A stretch of 64,000 nucleotides of DNA from CAWBLP01 sp963721065 (GTDB lineage: Bacteria > Pseudomonadota > Alphaproteobacteria > Acetobacterales > Acetobacteraceae). Shown in pieces: positions 43,091-51,718 of the stretch. Location of the stretch: NCBI GenBank assembly GCA_963721065.1, contig CAVRHO010000001.1, positions 1,116,001-1,180,000 of the forward strand, given 5' to 3'. Made by a program: the position numbers and the translations under genes. Positions within the stretch are counted from its first letter, which is position 1. Every line of letters begins with the position of its first letter. The notes beneath the pieces were generated by a model. That model was given only the letters and a program-made list of their open reading frames with translations, made no database searches and had not been told where the DNA came from.

Positions 43091-44008
43091 TCAGTCTCCT
43101 TGCGCGTCGGCAATCTGCGGCGGATGCGTGGCTGCCCAGTGCCTGGCGATGTCCAGCCGCCGGGTGATCCACACGCGCCGCTGATGCGCGATGTGGTCGA
43201 GCAACCGCTCCAGCCCGGAGGCCCGCGCCGGATGGCCGATCAGCCGCATATGCAGCCCCACGGACATCATGCGCGGCTGGTGCTGCCCCTCGCGGTAGAG
43301 GAAGTCGAACGCCTCCCGGCAATAGGTGAAGAAGTCGTCCCCGGTGGCGAAGGTCCCGCGGCCGAATTTCGAGTCGTTGGTGGACAGCGTGTACGGCACC
43401 ACCAGGTGGGGCTTGTCCCCGACCTGCGTCCAATACGGCAGATCGTCGTCGTAAGCGTCTGAATCGTATAGAAACCCGCCTTCTTCGACCAGCAGTCGGC
43501 GGGTGTTCACGCTGGGCGTGGAGCGGCAGTACCAGCCCAGCGGCCGCTCGCCCATCGTTTGGCGGAGGGAGGCGACGGCGCGCACGATGCGGTCGCGCTC
43601 CTCGGCCTCCGACAGTTGATAGTGCTTTTCCCACCGCCAACCGTGGCAGCACACGTCGTGGCCGGCGGCGCGGATGGCTTCGGCAGCGGGCGGGTGACGC
43701 TCCAGGGCCAGGGCGCAGCCGAACACGGTCAGCGGCAGGTTGCGTTCGGCGAACAGGCGCATGATCCGCCAGAAGCCGACGCGGGCGCCGTAGGCGAACA
43801 TGCCCTCGGCGCCGAGATCGCGTCCGGCGATGCCGGGACTGCTGGTGCCGTATTCGGTCAGCCCGGTTTCCGAGGCAGGATCGCCATCCGGAACAGAGGG
43901 TTCCGAGCCTTCCTCAAAGTTCAGCACGAAGTTCACCGCCAGGCGGGCGCCGCCCGGCCAGTGCGGGTTGGGCGGGTTGGCGCCGTAGCCGATCAGGTCC
44001 CGCTGCAT
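43091..44008 (-). CDS. PuuE-type polysaccharide deacetylase family protein (allantoinase-like)
   Basis: A 305-residue protein matching the PuuE branch of the NodB/polysaccharide-deacetylase superfamily: MQRDLIGYGANPPNPHWPGG, NFVLNFEEGSEPSVPDGD, AYGARVGFWRIMRLFAERNL, GHDVCCHGWRWEKHYQ (metal-site His), RPLGWYCRSTPSVNTRRLL, EEGGFLYDSDAYDDDLPYW and SVGLHMRLIGHPAR. PuuE enzymes hydrolyse allantoin without the usual binuclear metal centre. I use the ATG at 44008. No other uricolytic gene is visible, so the substrate is not certain. Confidence 0.85.
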   Translation of the reverse strand: MQRDLIGYGANPPNPHWPGGARLAVNFVLNFEEGSEPSVPDGDPASETGLTEYGTSSPGIAGRDLGAEGMFAYGARVGFWRIMRLFAERNLPLTVFGCALALERHPPAAEAIRAAGHDVCCHGWRWEKHYQLSEAEERDRIVRAVASLRQTMGERPLGWYCRSTPSVNTRRLLVEEGGFLYDSDAYDDDLPYWTQVGDKPHLVVPYTLSTNDSKFGRGTFATGDDFFTYCREAFDFLYREGQHQPRMMSVGLHMRLIGHPARASGLERLLDHIAHQRRVWITRRLDIARHWAATHPPQIADAQGD

Positions 44009-44136
44009 GTCTGGCCCCCGGTTATGCCGCAGCAGGATAGGGTGTGGTTGGCGGATACGCGACCCGGCGCTACAGACCGCCGGCGCTTCCCCACCCACCG
44101 CCGTCCGCTCGAGGCCGGCCAACCGGTTCGTGATCC

Positions 44137-45295
44137 ATGCCAGACGCGCCCGCGGCGGGCAGCCGACGCCTCAGCCTGGCCGCGGCGATCGCCGCCGTGG
44201 CGGTGTTCGGCCTGGGCATCGGCCAGTTCGCGCCACTGCTGCCGCTGCTGCTGGAGATGCGTGGCACCGACACCACGCTGAACGGGCTGAACGCCGCCGC
44301 GACATCGGTGGGTATCGTGCTGGGGCCCGTGCTGGCGCCGTACGGGGTGCGGGCGCTGGGGGTCAGCCGCTTCCTGCTGCTGTGCCTGGCGCTGGACGTG
44401 GCGCTGGTGCTGGCGCTGAAGCCGTTCGAACTCCTACGCGTCCTGGGCGGTGCTGCGCTTCCTGCTGGGCCTGGTCGGGTCCAACCTGTTCACCGCCAGC
44501 GAGGCCTGGATCAACCGCCTGGCCGGCGAGGCCGACCGCGGCCGCGTGCTGGGCCTGTACGCTGCCACGCTGTCCGCCGGCCTGGGCATCGGCCCGCTGC
44601 TGCTGGTGGCGACCGGCGTGCACGGCTGGACGCCGTTCCTGGTGAATGCCGGCATCACCGCCCTGGCCATGCTGCCGCTGCTGGCGGTGCGCGGCGGCGG
44701 CTCGCTGGATCTCAGCCGCGACCAGGCCGGGCTGAGCCTGCGCATCGTGCGGCGGGCGCCGCTGGTGTTCCTGGCGGTGGCGCTGTTCGGGCTGTTCGAG
44801 ATGGCGCTGATGGTGCTGCTGCCGATCTGGAGCGTGCGGCACGGCATGCCGGCCCGGACGGCGGCCGGCACGGTCGCGGGGGTGTATCTGGGCGCCATCG
44901 CGCTGCAGGTCCCGGTGGGTTGGGTGTCGGACCGGCGGTCCCGGCGGGCGGCGCTGCTGCTGAGCGGCGCGGTCGGTGCGGCGGGCGCGGTGCTGCTGAC
45001 CGTGCTGCCGGTGTCCGGGTTTTGGCTATTCGCGCTGCTGTTCGTGTGGGGCGGCATCGCCTCGGCGATCTACCCGGTGGCGCTGAGCATGGCGGGCGAC
45101 CGGTTTCCCGGCTCGGAACTGGTGGCGGCGAATGCGGCGGTGATCAGCGCCTACGGGTTCGGCTCGCTGGCCGGGCCGGTGCTGGGCGGCGCAGCGATGG
45201 ATGCGTGGGACCCGCAGGGGCTGCCGGCAATGTTCGTCGTGCTGTTCGGGGTGTTCCTGGTGCTGGCGCGGTGGGGCGGCAAGCCGGCGGGGTGA
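44137..45295 (+). pseudogene. MFS transporter, +1 frameshift after about 98 codons
   Basis: From the ATG at 44137 the first four helices read normally (LAAAIAAVAVFGLGIGQFAP; NGLNAAATSVGIVLGPVLAP). Near 44430 (TTCGAACTCCTACGCG) one extra base shifts the frame; dropping it gives FESYASWAVLRFLLGLVGSN, the expected continuation, and the frame runs to 45295 with TASEAWINRLAGEADRGRVL and WVSDRRSRRAALLLS (motif A). The total would be about 385 residues, a 12-helix permease of the sugar/multidrug type with unknown substrate. It is divergent from the PuuE gene. Confidence 0.85.
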
Positions 45296-45384
45296 TGCCG
45301 CCCATGTGTGGTTTGACCCACACTCCGATTTTGCCATGACGGGCGTGGCCACGGACCGTCCGCACGTAGGTGGCCGCGGACCGT

Positions 45385-45550
45385 CCGCACGTCGTGGTGG
45401 GCGCAGGCCCAGGGCGAAGGCCCGCCACCCACGGCTTTGTCATGTGGACCGCCTCTTTCCGAATACTGCACGGGCTGTTCCACGCGGATCGGGTTGCCTT
45501 CGGCATGACGAAGCCGTGGGTGGCGGGCCTTCGCCCACCACGACGTGGTT
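45385..45550. repeat. Intergenic palindromic element at a convergent junction
   Basis: Left arm GTCGTGGTGGGCGCAGGCCC, then AGGGCGAAGGCCCGCCACCC and ACGGCTTTGTCATG (45391-45444); right arm GGCATGACGAAGCCGTGGGT, then GGCGGGCCTTCGCCCACCAC and GACGTGG (45502-45548). Each arm can fold by itself and the two arms are inverted copies. The spacer shares TCTTTCCGAAT...TGCACGG and GGATCGGGTTGCCTTCGGCA with the copy at 37858-38012. The remainder of the 441-bp gap has no recognisable feature. Confidence 0.8.
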
Positions 45551-45736
45551 CGCTGGGCCGGCGTTCTTGTCTGGGCCGGCGGTTCCCCTTGTGATGACCC
45601 TGCAGGCTTGGGCTGCACCCTCGCTTGCCGGCCACACGACGCACGGTCGACCTCGGGCCAAGCAAGACACGCCGGGTCAAGCGATACACGGCCCGCGGCA
45701 TGATCTGCATCGCCCGTCGGCGGGGGGCAGTCCGGC

Positions 45737-47614
45737 TCAGAACCCGAACATGTGGTCCAGCGAGAACCCCCCGGCGTCGTCCATCAGCCCGTGATAGCCG
45801 AACAGCCGGCATGTCGTGTCCCGCACCAGAACGTAGCCGTTGCGCCCGGCGCGCCCCAGCAGCCCCTCGCCGAACACCGCGTGCGGCCACACCATGGCCG
45901 ATCCCGAGCAGGCAATCGCCAGCGTCTCCTCCGCCAGCATGCGCCCGGCGCCGTCATGCAGTTGCAGGGCCGTGCTGGACCGCGGATGCCATGCGGCAGA
46001 GGCCGGATAGATCAGCACCGCGAAGCTGCGCCGCCTGTCGTCGCCCAGCTTCAGGAACAGCCGCGTGGACAGGCCCGGCGGCGGGCCGGAATAGGATTGC
46101 GGCTCGCTCTTGTAGGTCATCAGCGTGTTGAAGATATGCGCGCCGAAGCTTGATTCCGCGGCATGACCGGACTGCCGGTCCTCATACCGGAACAGCGCAT
46201 GCAACCACCCGTCCGCGCTGCCCCCCTCCCGGAAGTCATACACCAGCTCGGCGTGCCCCAACTCCACGTCGAGCTCGTCGAAATCCACCGCCACCGCGTG
46301 GTCGCGCGGCAGGCAGCCGAGGAACCGCTGCATCACCGGCCGCCCTTCGGTGTCGAACACGTCCAGCCGGACCGGCAGCAACTCCTGCGTCTCCGCCATC
46401 GGCGTCGGCTGGACGATGCTGCGGAACCGGTCGCGCGGCAGCAGCGGGAAGGGCAGCAGGAAGCCGCGGCCCAACTGCTCCGGCAGCGACGGAATGGCCG
46501 GATCCGGCCGCAGATCGGCACGCTCCACGTTAAGATGCGCGATGCGGGTTCGGCCGCCGCTGGTGACCTCATAGCGCGGGCGGACCATGTGGCGGCCAGC
46601 GCGTAGCTCGATCTGCGCCGGCCAGCGCACATTGGGCAGCAGTTCGGCCACGTCCAGCGCGAGGCTGGCGAACGGTCCGATCTCCTGCCGCAGCGGCACC
46701 GGCCGGTTCGCACCCATGCGGTCCAGCGCGAGCGTGCCGGCGGGGATCGGCACCGCGTGGCTGTTCTGCACCCACAGAACCACCTGTTCGTCCGCGCGCG
46801 GGGCGGGCAGGCCGGCATAGCGGTCGGACGGCCAGGCATTGGCGTCATGCGTGCAGGACAGGCTGGCCCCGTTGGCCGAGGCGTAGGTGTCCAGCGCGTA
46901 TTTCACCACGTCGTGGCCGGCGGCGCCGACCGCATGGATGAACAACTGGCCGGCAAACGGCGGCAGCCCGAAGCGCGCCCGCACCGCCTGGCTATCGATG
47001 GAGAACCCGCCGGGGCCCGACGGCACCTCCTGCTCCCAACTGGCAAGCACGGTACCGTCGGCGGCGAACAGTCGCAGCCACAGCCGCACGGCGCCGGCCC
47101 CGTAGCCGGACCAGTAGTTGGCCGAGACCAGCCGGGTGGACAGGCCGTCGGCGTCACGGAACAGCGCGAAGTTCGTGGCGAAGTTCAGCTTGTCCAGGTA
47201 CCGGTCTGAATTGGTGAGGAGTTCCGAGGGAATCCGGACCTCGTCCAGGGTGCGGATCGCGGCGTCCGGCGGCAGCATCGGTGTGATACGGGCGGCGATG
47301 CGGTCGGCGTCGAAGGCGGCGACCAGCACGGTGCGGGCACCGCTGTCCGGCAGGTCCGTCAGCGGGCGGGCGGTGAGGCCGCCGCGGGCCTGGCCGACGA
47401 CGGTGACGTCGTGCACGAACACCGACCCGAGGCCGGGCAGGGCGGGATACAGCGCCAGCAGCGGGTCGGCGAGTCCATCCGGGTCGTATAGCGCCACCGG
47501 GCCGGCCAGGCCGGCATACAGCCGACCGATCGCCTCGGCGGCCAGCGGATGCGCCAGCGCCTTGTAGATCACGTTGCCGCCGGCGCGCTGGTCGAAGGTG
47601 TGAATCTGGAGCAT
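45737..47614 (-). CDS. Conserved hypothetical protein, 625 residues
   Basis: A soluble-looking 625-residue protein I cannot assign. It has no signal peptide or membrane helix. It starts MLQIHTFDQRAGGNVIYKAL and includes SELLTNSDRYLDKLNFATNF and TRLVSANYWSGYGAGAVRLW. Its centre is rich in beta-type segments with repeated rhythm (WLRLFAADGTVLASWEQEVP; RLDVFDTEGRPVMQRFLGCL; LQLHDGAGRMLAEETLAIAC), suggesting several immunoglobulin-like or jelly-roll modules. The coding frame is clean and the codon bias normal. It lies 152 nt behind the ELM1-family gene on the same strand. Confidence 0.75.
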   Translation of the reverse strand: MLQIHTFDQRAGGNVIYKALAHPLAAEAIGRLYAGLAGPVALYDPDGLADPLLALYPALPGLGSVFVHDVTVVGQARGGLTARPLTDLPDSGARTVLVAAFDADRIAARITPMLPPDAAIRTLDEVRIPSELLTNSDRYLDKLNFATNFALFRDADGLSTRLVSANYWSGYGAGAVRLWLRLFAADGTVLASWEQEVPSGPGGFSIDSQAVRARFGLPPFAGQLFIHAVGAAGHDVVKYALDTYASANGASLSCTHDANAWPSDRYAGLPAPRADEQVVLWVQNSHAVPIPAGTLALDRMGANRPVPLRQEIGPFASLALDVAELLPNVRWPAQIELRAGRHMVRPRYEVTSGGRTRIAHLNVERADLRPDPAIPSLPEQLGRGFLLPFPLLPRDRFRSIVQPTPMAETQELLPVRLDVFDTEGRPVMQRFLGCLPRDHAVAVDFDELDVELGHAELVYDFREGGSADGWLHALFRYEDRQSGHAAESSFGAHIFNTLMTYKSEPQSYSGPPPGLSTRLFLKLGDDRRRSFAVLIYPASAAWHPRSSTALQLHDGAGRMLAEETLAIACSGSAMVWPHAVFGEGLLGRAGRNGYVLVRDTTCRLFGYHGLMDDAGGFSLDHMFGF

Positions 47615-47766
47615 GCGATCCTTCTAGCGCTTTCGGGCCGCGAACTCCTCCCCCCCTCTCCTTGCCGGGGGCGAGTCGCGCAGCGGATCATGGGGAGGCG
47701 GGGTGCGATCCACCGCAGCGGAGCGTGAGGTCGGTCACCCCTCCGAACCCTGGTCCGCTCGCCGGC

Positions 47767-48747
47767 TCAGGCCCGAGAGGGGCGGGGGAGCGTGTGGGCA
47801 GCCGGGCTGCCCAGGCCCAACCGGTTGCGCAATTCGGCTGCGGCCAGGGCCGTGTCGTTCATCGGGTCCACGGACCAGTGCTCGAACCGGCCGGCGAACC
47901 GTCGGATGCGGCCGTCATCCAGCAGGTCCTGGTTGAACAGTCCGATCCGTCGTGAGCGGCCCGGCAGGTCCGCGACCAGCACGGGCGCGGCGGTCGCCAC
48001 CGCCTCGGAGATCATCGACACGCTGTCCATCGTCACCACGATCGCATCGGCCAGGGCAAGCATGGCGAAATACGGGTTGTCGCCACTGCCGTCCCACACC
48101 CACCCGCCCAGCGGTTCCAGCGTCTCGGTCAGCAGTCGCACCACGGCCGGGTCGGTGCGGCGTGACGGCGTCACCACCACCCCGACCTCATCGCGCCGGG
48201 CCATGGCCGCCAGATCCGCGGCCAGGCGCGCGGCAACCGCGGCGTCCAGCCGGAACCGGCCGTTGCTGCCGCCCACCAGCACCGAGACGAGCGGCCGGCG
48301 GAACCGCGCGAACCGGTCGCGCCACGCCTCTGCCGCCTGGGCGAGGCGGTCCGGCGTGACGCGGTGCAGGGCGGTGCGGGTGACCACCACATTCGGGCCG
48401 GTCAGGCGGTCGTGCCGGTTCACCACCACCAGGTCGAAGCGGCCCGGATCCATGCGGGGATGCTGCACCTGCACGAGCGCCGGCACGTCGCGGCGCAGCG
48501 CCGCGCTCACCACGGCGCCGGCGCCACCGCAGCCCATGGCCAGGCGCGGCATCGGTCCGCGCACGGCGTCCGGCACCGCGGCCAGCGGCCGGGGCCACAG
48601 CTTCGCCGACATCCACTTCCACGGCGCACCCGGTTGCAGCACGCGCAGCTCCGGCTGCAGGCCGGCGGCCTCGGCCAGCCCGATCGCCTGGGACTGCAGG
48701 CCGGCGAGTCCCTCACTGAGAATCCAGGATGCGGCTTGTTGCACCAT
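47767..48747 (-). CDS. ELM1/GtrOC1-family protein (mitochondrial fission ELM1-like)
   Basis: A 326-residue protein of the ELM1 family, widespread in alphaproteobacteria and named after a plant mitochondrial fission factor. Visible features: SEGLAGLQSQAIGLAEAAGL, GCGGAGAVVSAALRRDVPAL, NRHDRLTGPNVVVTRTALHR, SVLVGGSNGRFRLDAAVAAR, NPYFAMLALADAIVVTMDSV, SMISEAVATAAPV. The overall form resembles a GT-B glycosyltransferase. The ATG at 48747 is chosen because the extended upstream frame lacks homology. Function in bacteria is unknown. Confidence 0.82.
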   Translation of the reverse strand: MVQQAASWILSEGLAGLQSQAIGLAEAAGLQPELRVLQPGAPWKWMSAKLWPRPLAAVPDAVRGPMPRLAMGCGGAGAVVSAALRRDVPALVQVQHPRMDPGRFDLVVVNRHDRLTGPNVVVTRTALHRVTPDRLAQAAEAWRDRFARFRRPLVSVLVGGSNGRFRLDAAVAARLAADLAAMARRDEVGVVVTPSRRTDPAVVRLLTETLEPLGGWVWDGSGDNPYFAMLALADAIVVTMDSVSMISEAVATAAPVLVADLPGRSRRIGLFNQDLLDDGRIRRFAGRFEHWSVDPMNDTALAAAELRNRLGLGSPAAHTLPRPSRA

Positions 48748-48980
48748 GCGGGGCTTTTCGGCGCGCCATCGCGGAACGTCAATGCGGGTGGTGGACGCGT
48801 GCGGGCGATTTCGTCGCGGAGGTTTGCCGGGTTCACACGCGGCGATGGCAATCCTTGCGGTTTCCGGATCACCGCGCCCGCCTGGTCCGGCAGTTCGTGA
48901 AGACCCTCGCGCTGAGCCTGAGAAAACCGCAGGCGGCGGAAGGGGCAAATGCAGCAGGTCAGGGATAGGTCGGGAGGGGG

Positions 48981-49014
48981 ATTGGATGGCAGGCCCGCAG
49001 CCCGGCCATGACGG
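48981..49014. repeat. Single arm of the intergenic palindromic element
   Basis: GGATGGCAGGCCCGCAGCCC followed by GGCCATGAC is an imperfect palindrome similar to the arms found elsewhere, with no partner arm. It lies just behind the molybdopterin oxidoreductase gene. The rest of the 288-bp gap up to the ELM1-family gene shows nothing recognisable. Confidence 0.5.
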
Positions 49015-49035
49015 TGTGAGCCCAGCCGGGAAGCG

Positions 49036-49809
49036 TCAGATCCCGGCATACCAGGCATAGCCCTGGTCTTCGTAGAACCCGCCGTGTCCACCGTCTATAT
49101 GGGCGAAGCTCTCCACCAGTTCGATGCGGCGGAGATACTTGGCCATCTTGTAGCCGAGCTGGCGGCCGAGGCGCAGGCGCAGCGGGGCTCCGTGGGGGAT
49201 CGGCAGGGCCTGGCCGTTCATGCCGTAGGCCAGGATGGTCTGGGGATGATGCGCCTCGGCCAGGTCGATGCTTTCGTAGTATCGTTCGGACGCGCCGCCG
49301 AGCGTGTCGTAACAGAAGAACATGACGTACCGGGCACGCGGCTGCACGTGAAGCCGTGCCAGGATGGTGCTCAACGGCACGCCGGTCCACGCGCCGATGC
49401 AACTCCATCCCTCGACGCAGTCGTGCCGGGTGATCTGGGTAACGGAGGGCATGGCGCGCAGGTCCGCCAGCGACAGGCGCATCGGATGATCGACCAGGCC
49501 GCCCAGGTCCAACCGCCAGTCGGCGAAGTTGTTGCGTGACAGGGACTGGTAGGTTGGGTCGCTTGGATGATGCGTGCCGTTGCTTTTGAAGGACGACGAT
49601 ATATCCGCCGCCGTGTACTGCCGCCCTGCCGCGCCGCTCGGCGTGACAAACGCCTGTACCCGCTGGTTGACGGCCGTGGCGCTGTCCAGCATGCGGGTAA
49701 ACCACGTTGCATGCGACAGGCGGTCGCAGCCCCCCAGCAGCAGCGTCCCTGTTCCGGCCACGGTGCGCGCCAGCCACTGCCTGCGGTCAAGTCTTTGCAT
49801 CGTTTTCAT
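49036..49809 (-). CDS. Molybdopterin-dependent oxidoreductase (sulfite-oxidase fold)
   Basis: A 257-residue protein with a twin-arginine leader (LDRRQWLARTVAGTGTLLLG) followed by GGC (Cys28), so it is probably a Tat-exported lipoprotein. The sulfite-oxidase-type Mo-cofactor domain includes HDCVEGWSCIGAWTGVPL, where Cys131 is the likely molybdenum ligand, YVMFFCYDTLGGASERYYES, and APLRLRLGRQLGYKMAKYLR. The substrate is unknown; MsrP and YedY are distant relatives. The ATG lies inside the end of the cytochrome b gene (23-nt overlap), its likely electron partner. Confidence 0.9.
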   Translation of the reverse strand: MKTMQRLDRRQWLARTVAGTGTLLLGGCDRLSHATWFTRMLDSATAVNQRVQAFVTPSGAAGRQYTAADISSSFKSNGTHHPSDPTYQSLSRNNFADWRLDLGGLVDHPMRLSLADLRAMPSVTQITRHDCVEGWSCIGAWTGVPLSTILARLHVQPRARYVMFFCYDTLGGASERYYESIDLAEAHHPQTILAYGMNGQALPIPHGAPLRLRLGRQLGYKMAKYLRRIELVESFAHIDGGHGGFYEDQGYAWYAGI

Positions 49810-50665
49810 CCGGGACGTGGTCGTCTGCCTGTTCGAGCCGATACCGCCCGGTGACCATCGCGCGCATGTTGTTCCGCACGCCGGAGAGCAGGACCATCAG
49901 GATGTGCACCAGCACGAACGCGACGAAGGTGAAGGCGGTGACGAAATGGATGGTGCGTGCGGATTGCCGTCCGCCGAAGACGTCCAGCAGTTGCGGCCAT
50001 GCCGCATCCATCCAGGGCGACATGGTCAGGCCGGTTGCCACCATCAGCGGCCCCATGACGAAGATCACGAACAGATAGGTGAGCTTCTGCAGGACATTGT
50101 ACCGCCGGGCTTCCTCGCCGCGTGGAAAACGCAGGCGAAGATGGTCCCATACCGATCGTGGGATGTGGCGCACCTGGTCGCGGGACGGCACCAGGTCGCG
50201 CCAGAAATGCCGGCTGAACAGCGTGTAGGTGACGTAAGCCACGCCGTTGAGCACGAATATCCATGCGAAGAAGAAGTGCCAGCGACGCGCCATGGCCAGC
50301 CACAGCCGGCCGGGTATCGTCGCCCATGCCGGAAATCCGCGCGTGACAGGCAGGCCGTTCGCGCCCTGGGAGACTCCGAACCAGCCTGTCGTCGTGAATT
50401 TGTGGCCGAGTATGTCGGTGATGCCTTGCGGCGTTCCGGCGCTGTCCGACGTGGAATACATCGCCAGGACGGGATGATCGAAATGCGTGCGGATGCCCCA
50501 GTACAGCGCGGGCCAGCCGTTGAAGATTGCCAAACCGCTCATCAGCAGGATCACCATGCAGGCCAGGTTGATCCAGTGTGTGATGCGCACCGGCAGGCGG
50601 TGCCTGTAGATCGTACGGTACCGGCCGCTGTTGGAAGATCCGGGCGGACGTGACGCGCGGGTCAC
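49787..50665 (-). CDS. Cytochrome b561-type membrane protein
   Basis: A 292-residue membrane protein with four or five transmembrane helices and histidines suited to bind b-type heme: RHRLPVRITHWINLACMVIL, RRWHFFFAWIFVLNGVAYVT, LTYLFVIFVMGPLMVATGLT and RTIHFVTAFTFVAFVLVHIL. A GTG start at 50665 is used. It overlaps the molybdopterin protein gene by 23 nt, so it should pass electrons between the quinone pool and that periplasmic enzyme. This is a cytochrome b561/HydC-like protein, not the six-helix MsrQ. Confidence 0.88.
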   Translation of the reverse strand: MTRASRPPGSSNSGRYRTIYRHRLPVRITHWINLACMVILLMSGLAIFNGWPALYWGIRTHFDHPVLAMYSTSDSAGTPQGITDILGHKFTTTGWFGVSQGANGLPVTRGFPAWATIPGRLWLAMARRWHFFFAWIFVLNGVAYVTYTLFSRHFWRDLVPSRDQVRHIPRSVWDHLRLRFPRGEEARRYNVLQKLTYLFVIFVMGPLMVATGLTMSPWMDAAWPQLLDVFGGRQSARTIHFVTAFTFVAFVLVHILMVLLSGVRNNMRAMVTGRYRLEQADDHVPDENDAKT

Positions 50666-50767
50666 CGGGGCTGCTTGTGTGCACGGGACTGTGTAGAAAT
50701 TCCGTGTGCAGCACCGGTCGGGACGGTCGTATATCGTGAAACGGCCTGGGCAGATCGGGAAAGAGAC

Positions 50768-51500
50768 ATGACGCGCAGTATAATCCTGAGTTCACTACTG
50801 GCAGGGACTCTGGCCCTTGGGTGCGGTTCGGCGGTGGCTGCGACGCAGCATACGCGGGTTCGCGGCGATATCGTCGGCGTTCACGGAAATTCGTTGCACG
50901 TCACCACCTACAGCGGCCAGAAGGTGGATCTCCACCTGACGCACAAGACACATTACGCTCTCGTCGTGCCGGCGAAACTGTCCGACATCAAATCCGGGGA
51001 TTTCGTCGGCATCGGGGCAACGGGCCCGACAGCACATCTCAAGGCGCTGGAAGTGGTGATCTTCCCCAATTCCATGCGCGGCACCGGAGAGGGACATTAT
51101 GGCTGGTCCGTGCCCGCCAAGGTTGCCGATTTCGGACAGGCATGTCGCGAGCGGATCGTCTGCCGGGGCGCCGCCGGTCAAGGGCACGATGACGAACGGG
51201 ACAGTGGCCGGCACAGGCACGTCCCAGGACGCACCGCCGGTGCACGGCACCATGACCAATGGCACGGTGGCCGGCAACAGCAGCGCCGGTGGCGGGAAGG
51301 AACTGACGGTCAGCTACAACGGCGGAAAGAAGGTGCAGATTCTGGTGCCCTCCGATGCGCCCGTGGTGCGCCTGCAGCCTGCGCATCGGTCCGTGCTGAA
51401 GCAGGGCGCGAAAGCGTTCGCCGTGGCATCAGGCCCCAGCAGCAAACTGCAGGCGAATGTTGTGGCGGTCGGCAAGAACGGGATGATGCCGCCGATGTAA
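50768..51500 (+). pseudogene. Secreted DUF5666-like protein, +1 frameshift in the middle
   Basis: The ATG at 50768 gives a signal peptide (LLAGTLALGCGSAVAA) and RGDIVGVHGNSLHVTTYSGQ, DFVGIGATGPTAHLKALEVV and FPNSMRGTGEGHYGW in one frame. Near 51130-51132 an extra base moves the reading into a second frame, with MTNGTVAGTGTSQDAPPVHG, a second MTNGTVAG, GKELTVSYNGGKKVQILVPS and a C-terminus at 51500. Together they make one protein of about 243 residues. It diverges from the cytochrome b/molybdopterin operon and may be functionally linked. Confidence 0.75.
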
Positions 51501-51539
51501 TACCAGCCCGCGTCAGGTCTGACACACGGCCAGCCACTC

Positions 51540-51632
51540 GGTGTCATGGTCCGTGCAGGCGGGCCATCCACGCCTTTTGACAGATTCCATCAGCAAAAGT
51601 CGTGGATGGCCGGCCTTCGCCGACCATGACGG
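51540..51632. repeat. Intergenic palindromic element at a convergent junction
   Basis: Left arm TGTCATGGTCCGTGCAGGCG then GGCCATCCACGCCTTTT (51542-51578), spacer of about 17 nt, right arm AAAAGTCGTGGATGGCCGGC then CTTCGCCGACCATGAC (51596-51630). The right arm is nearly identical over some 34 bases to the one at 27434-27468. The element lies between the convergent DUF5666-like and histidine kinase genes. Confidence 0.8.
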
Positions 51633-51718
51633 TGCGTTGCAGACCAACGGTCAAACGATACGCGGCTTGGCATAGGACGCTGTGTCCGCCGCCGACATCG
51701 GCGGCGGGTATGGCTGCG

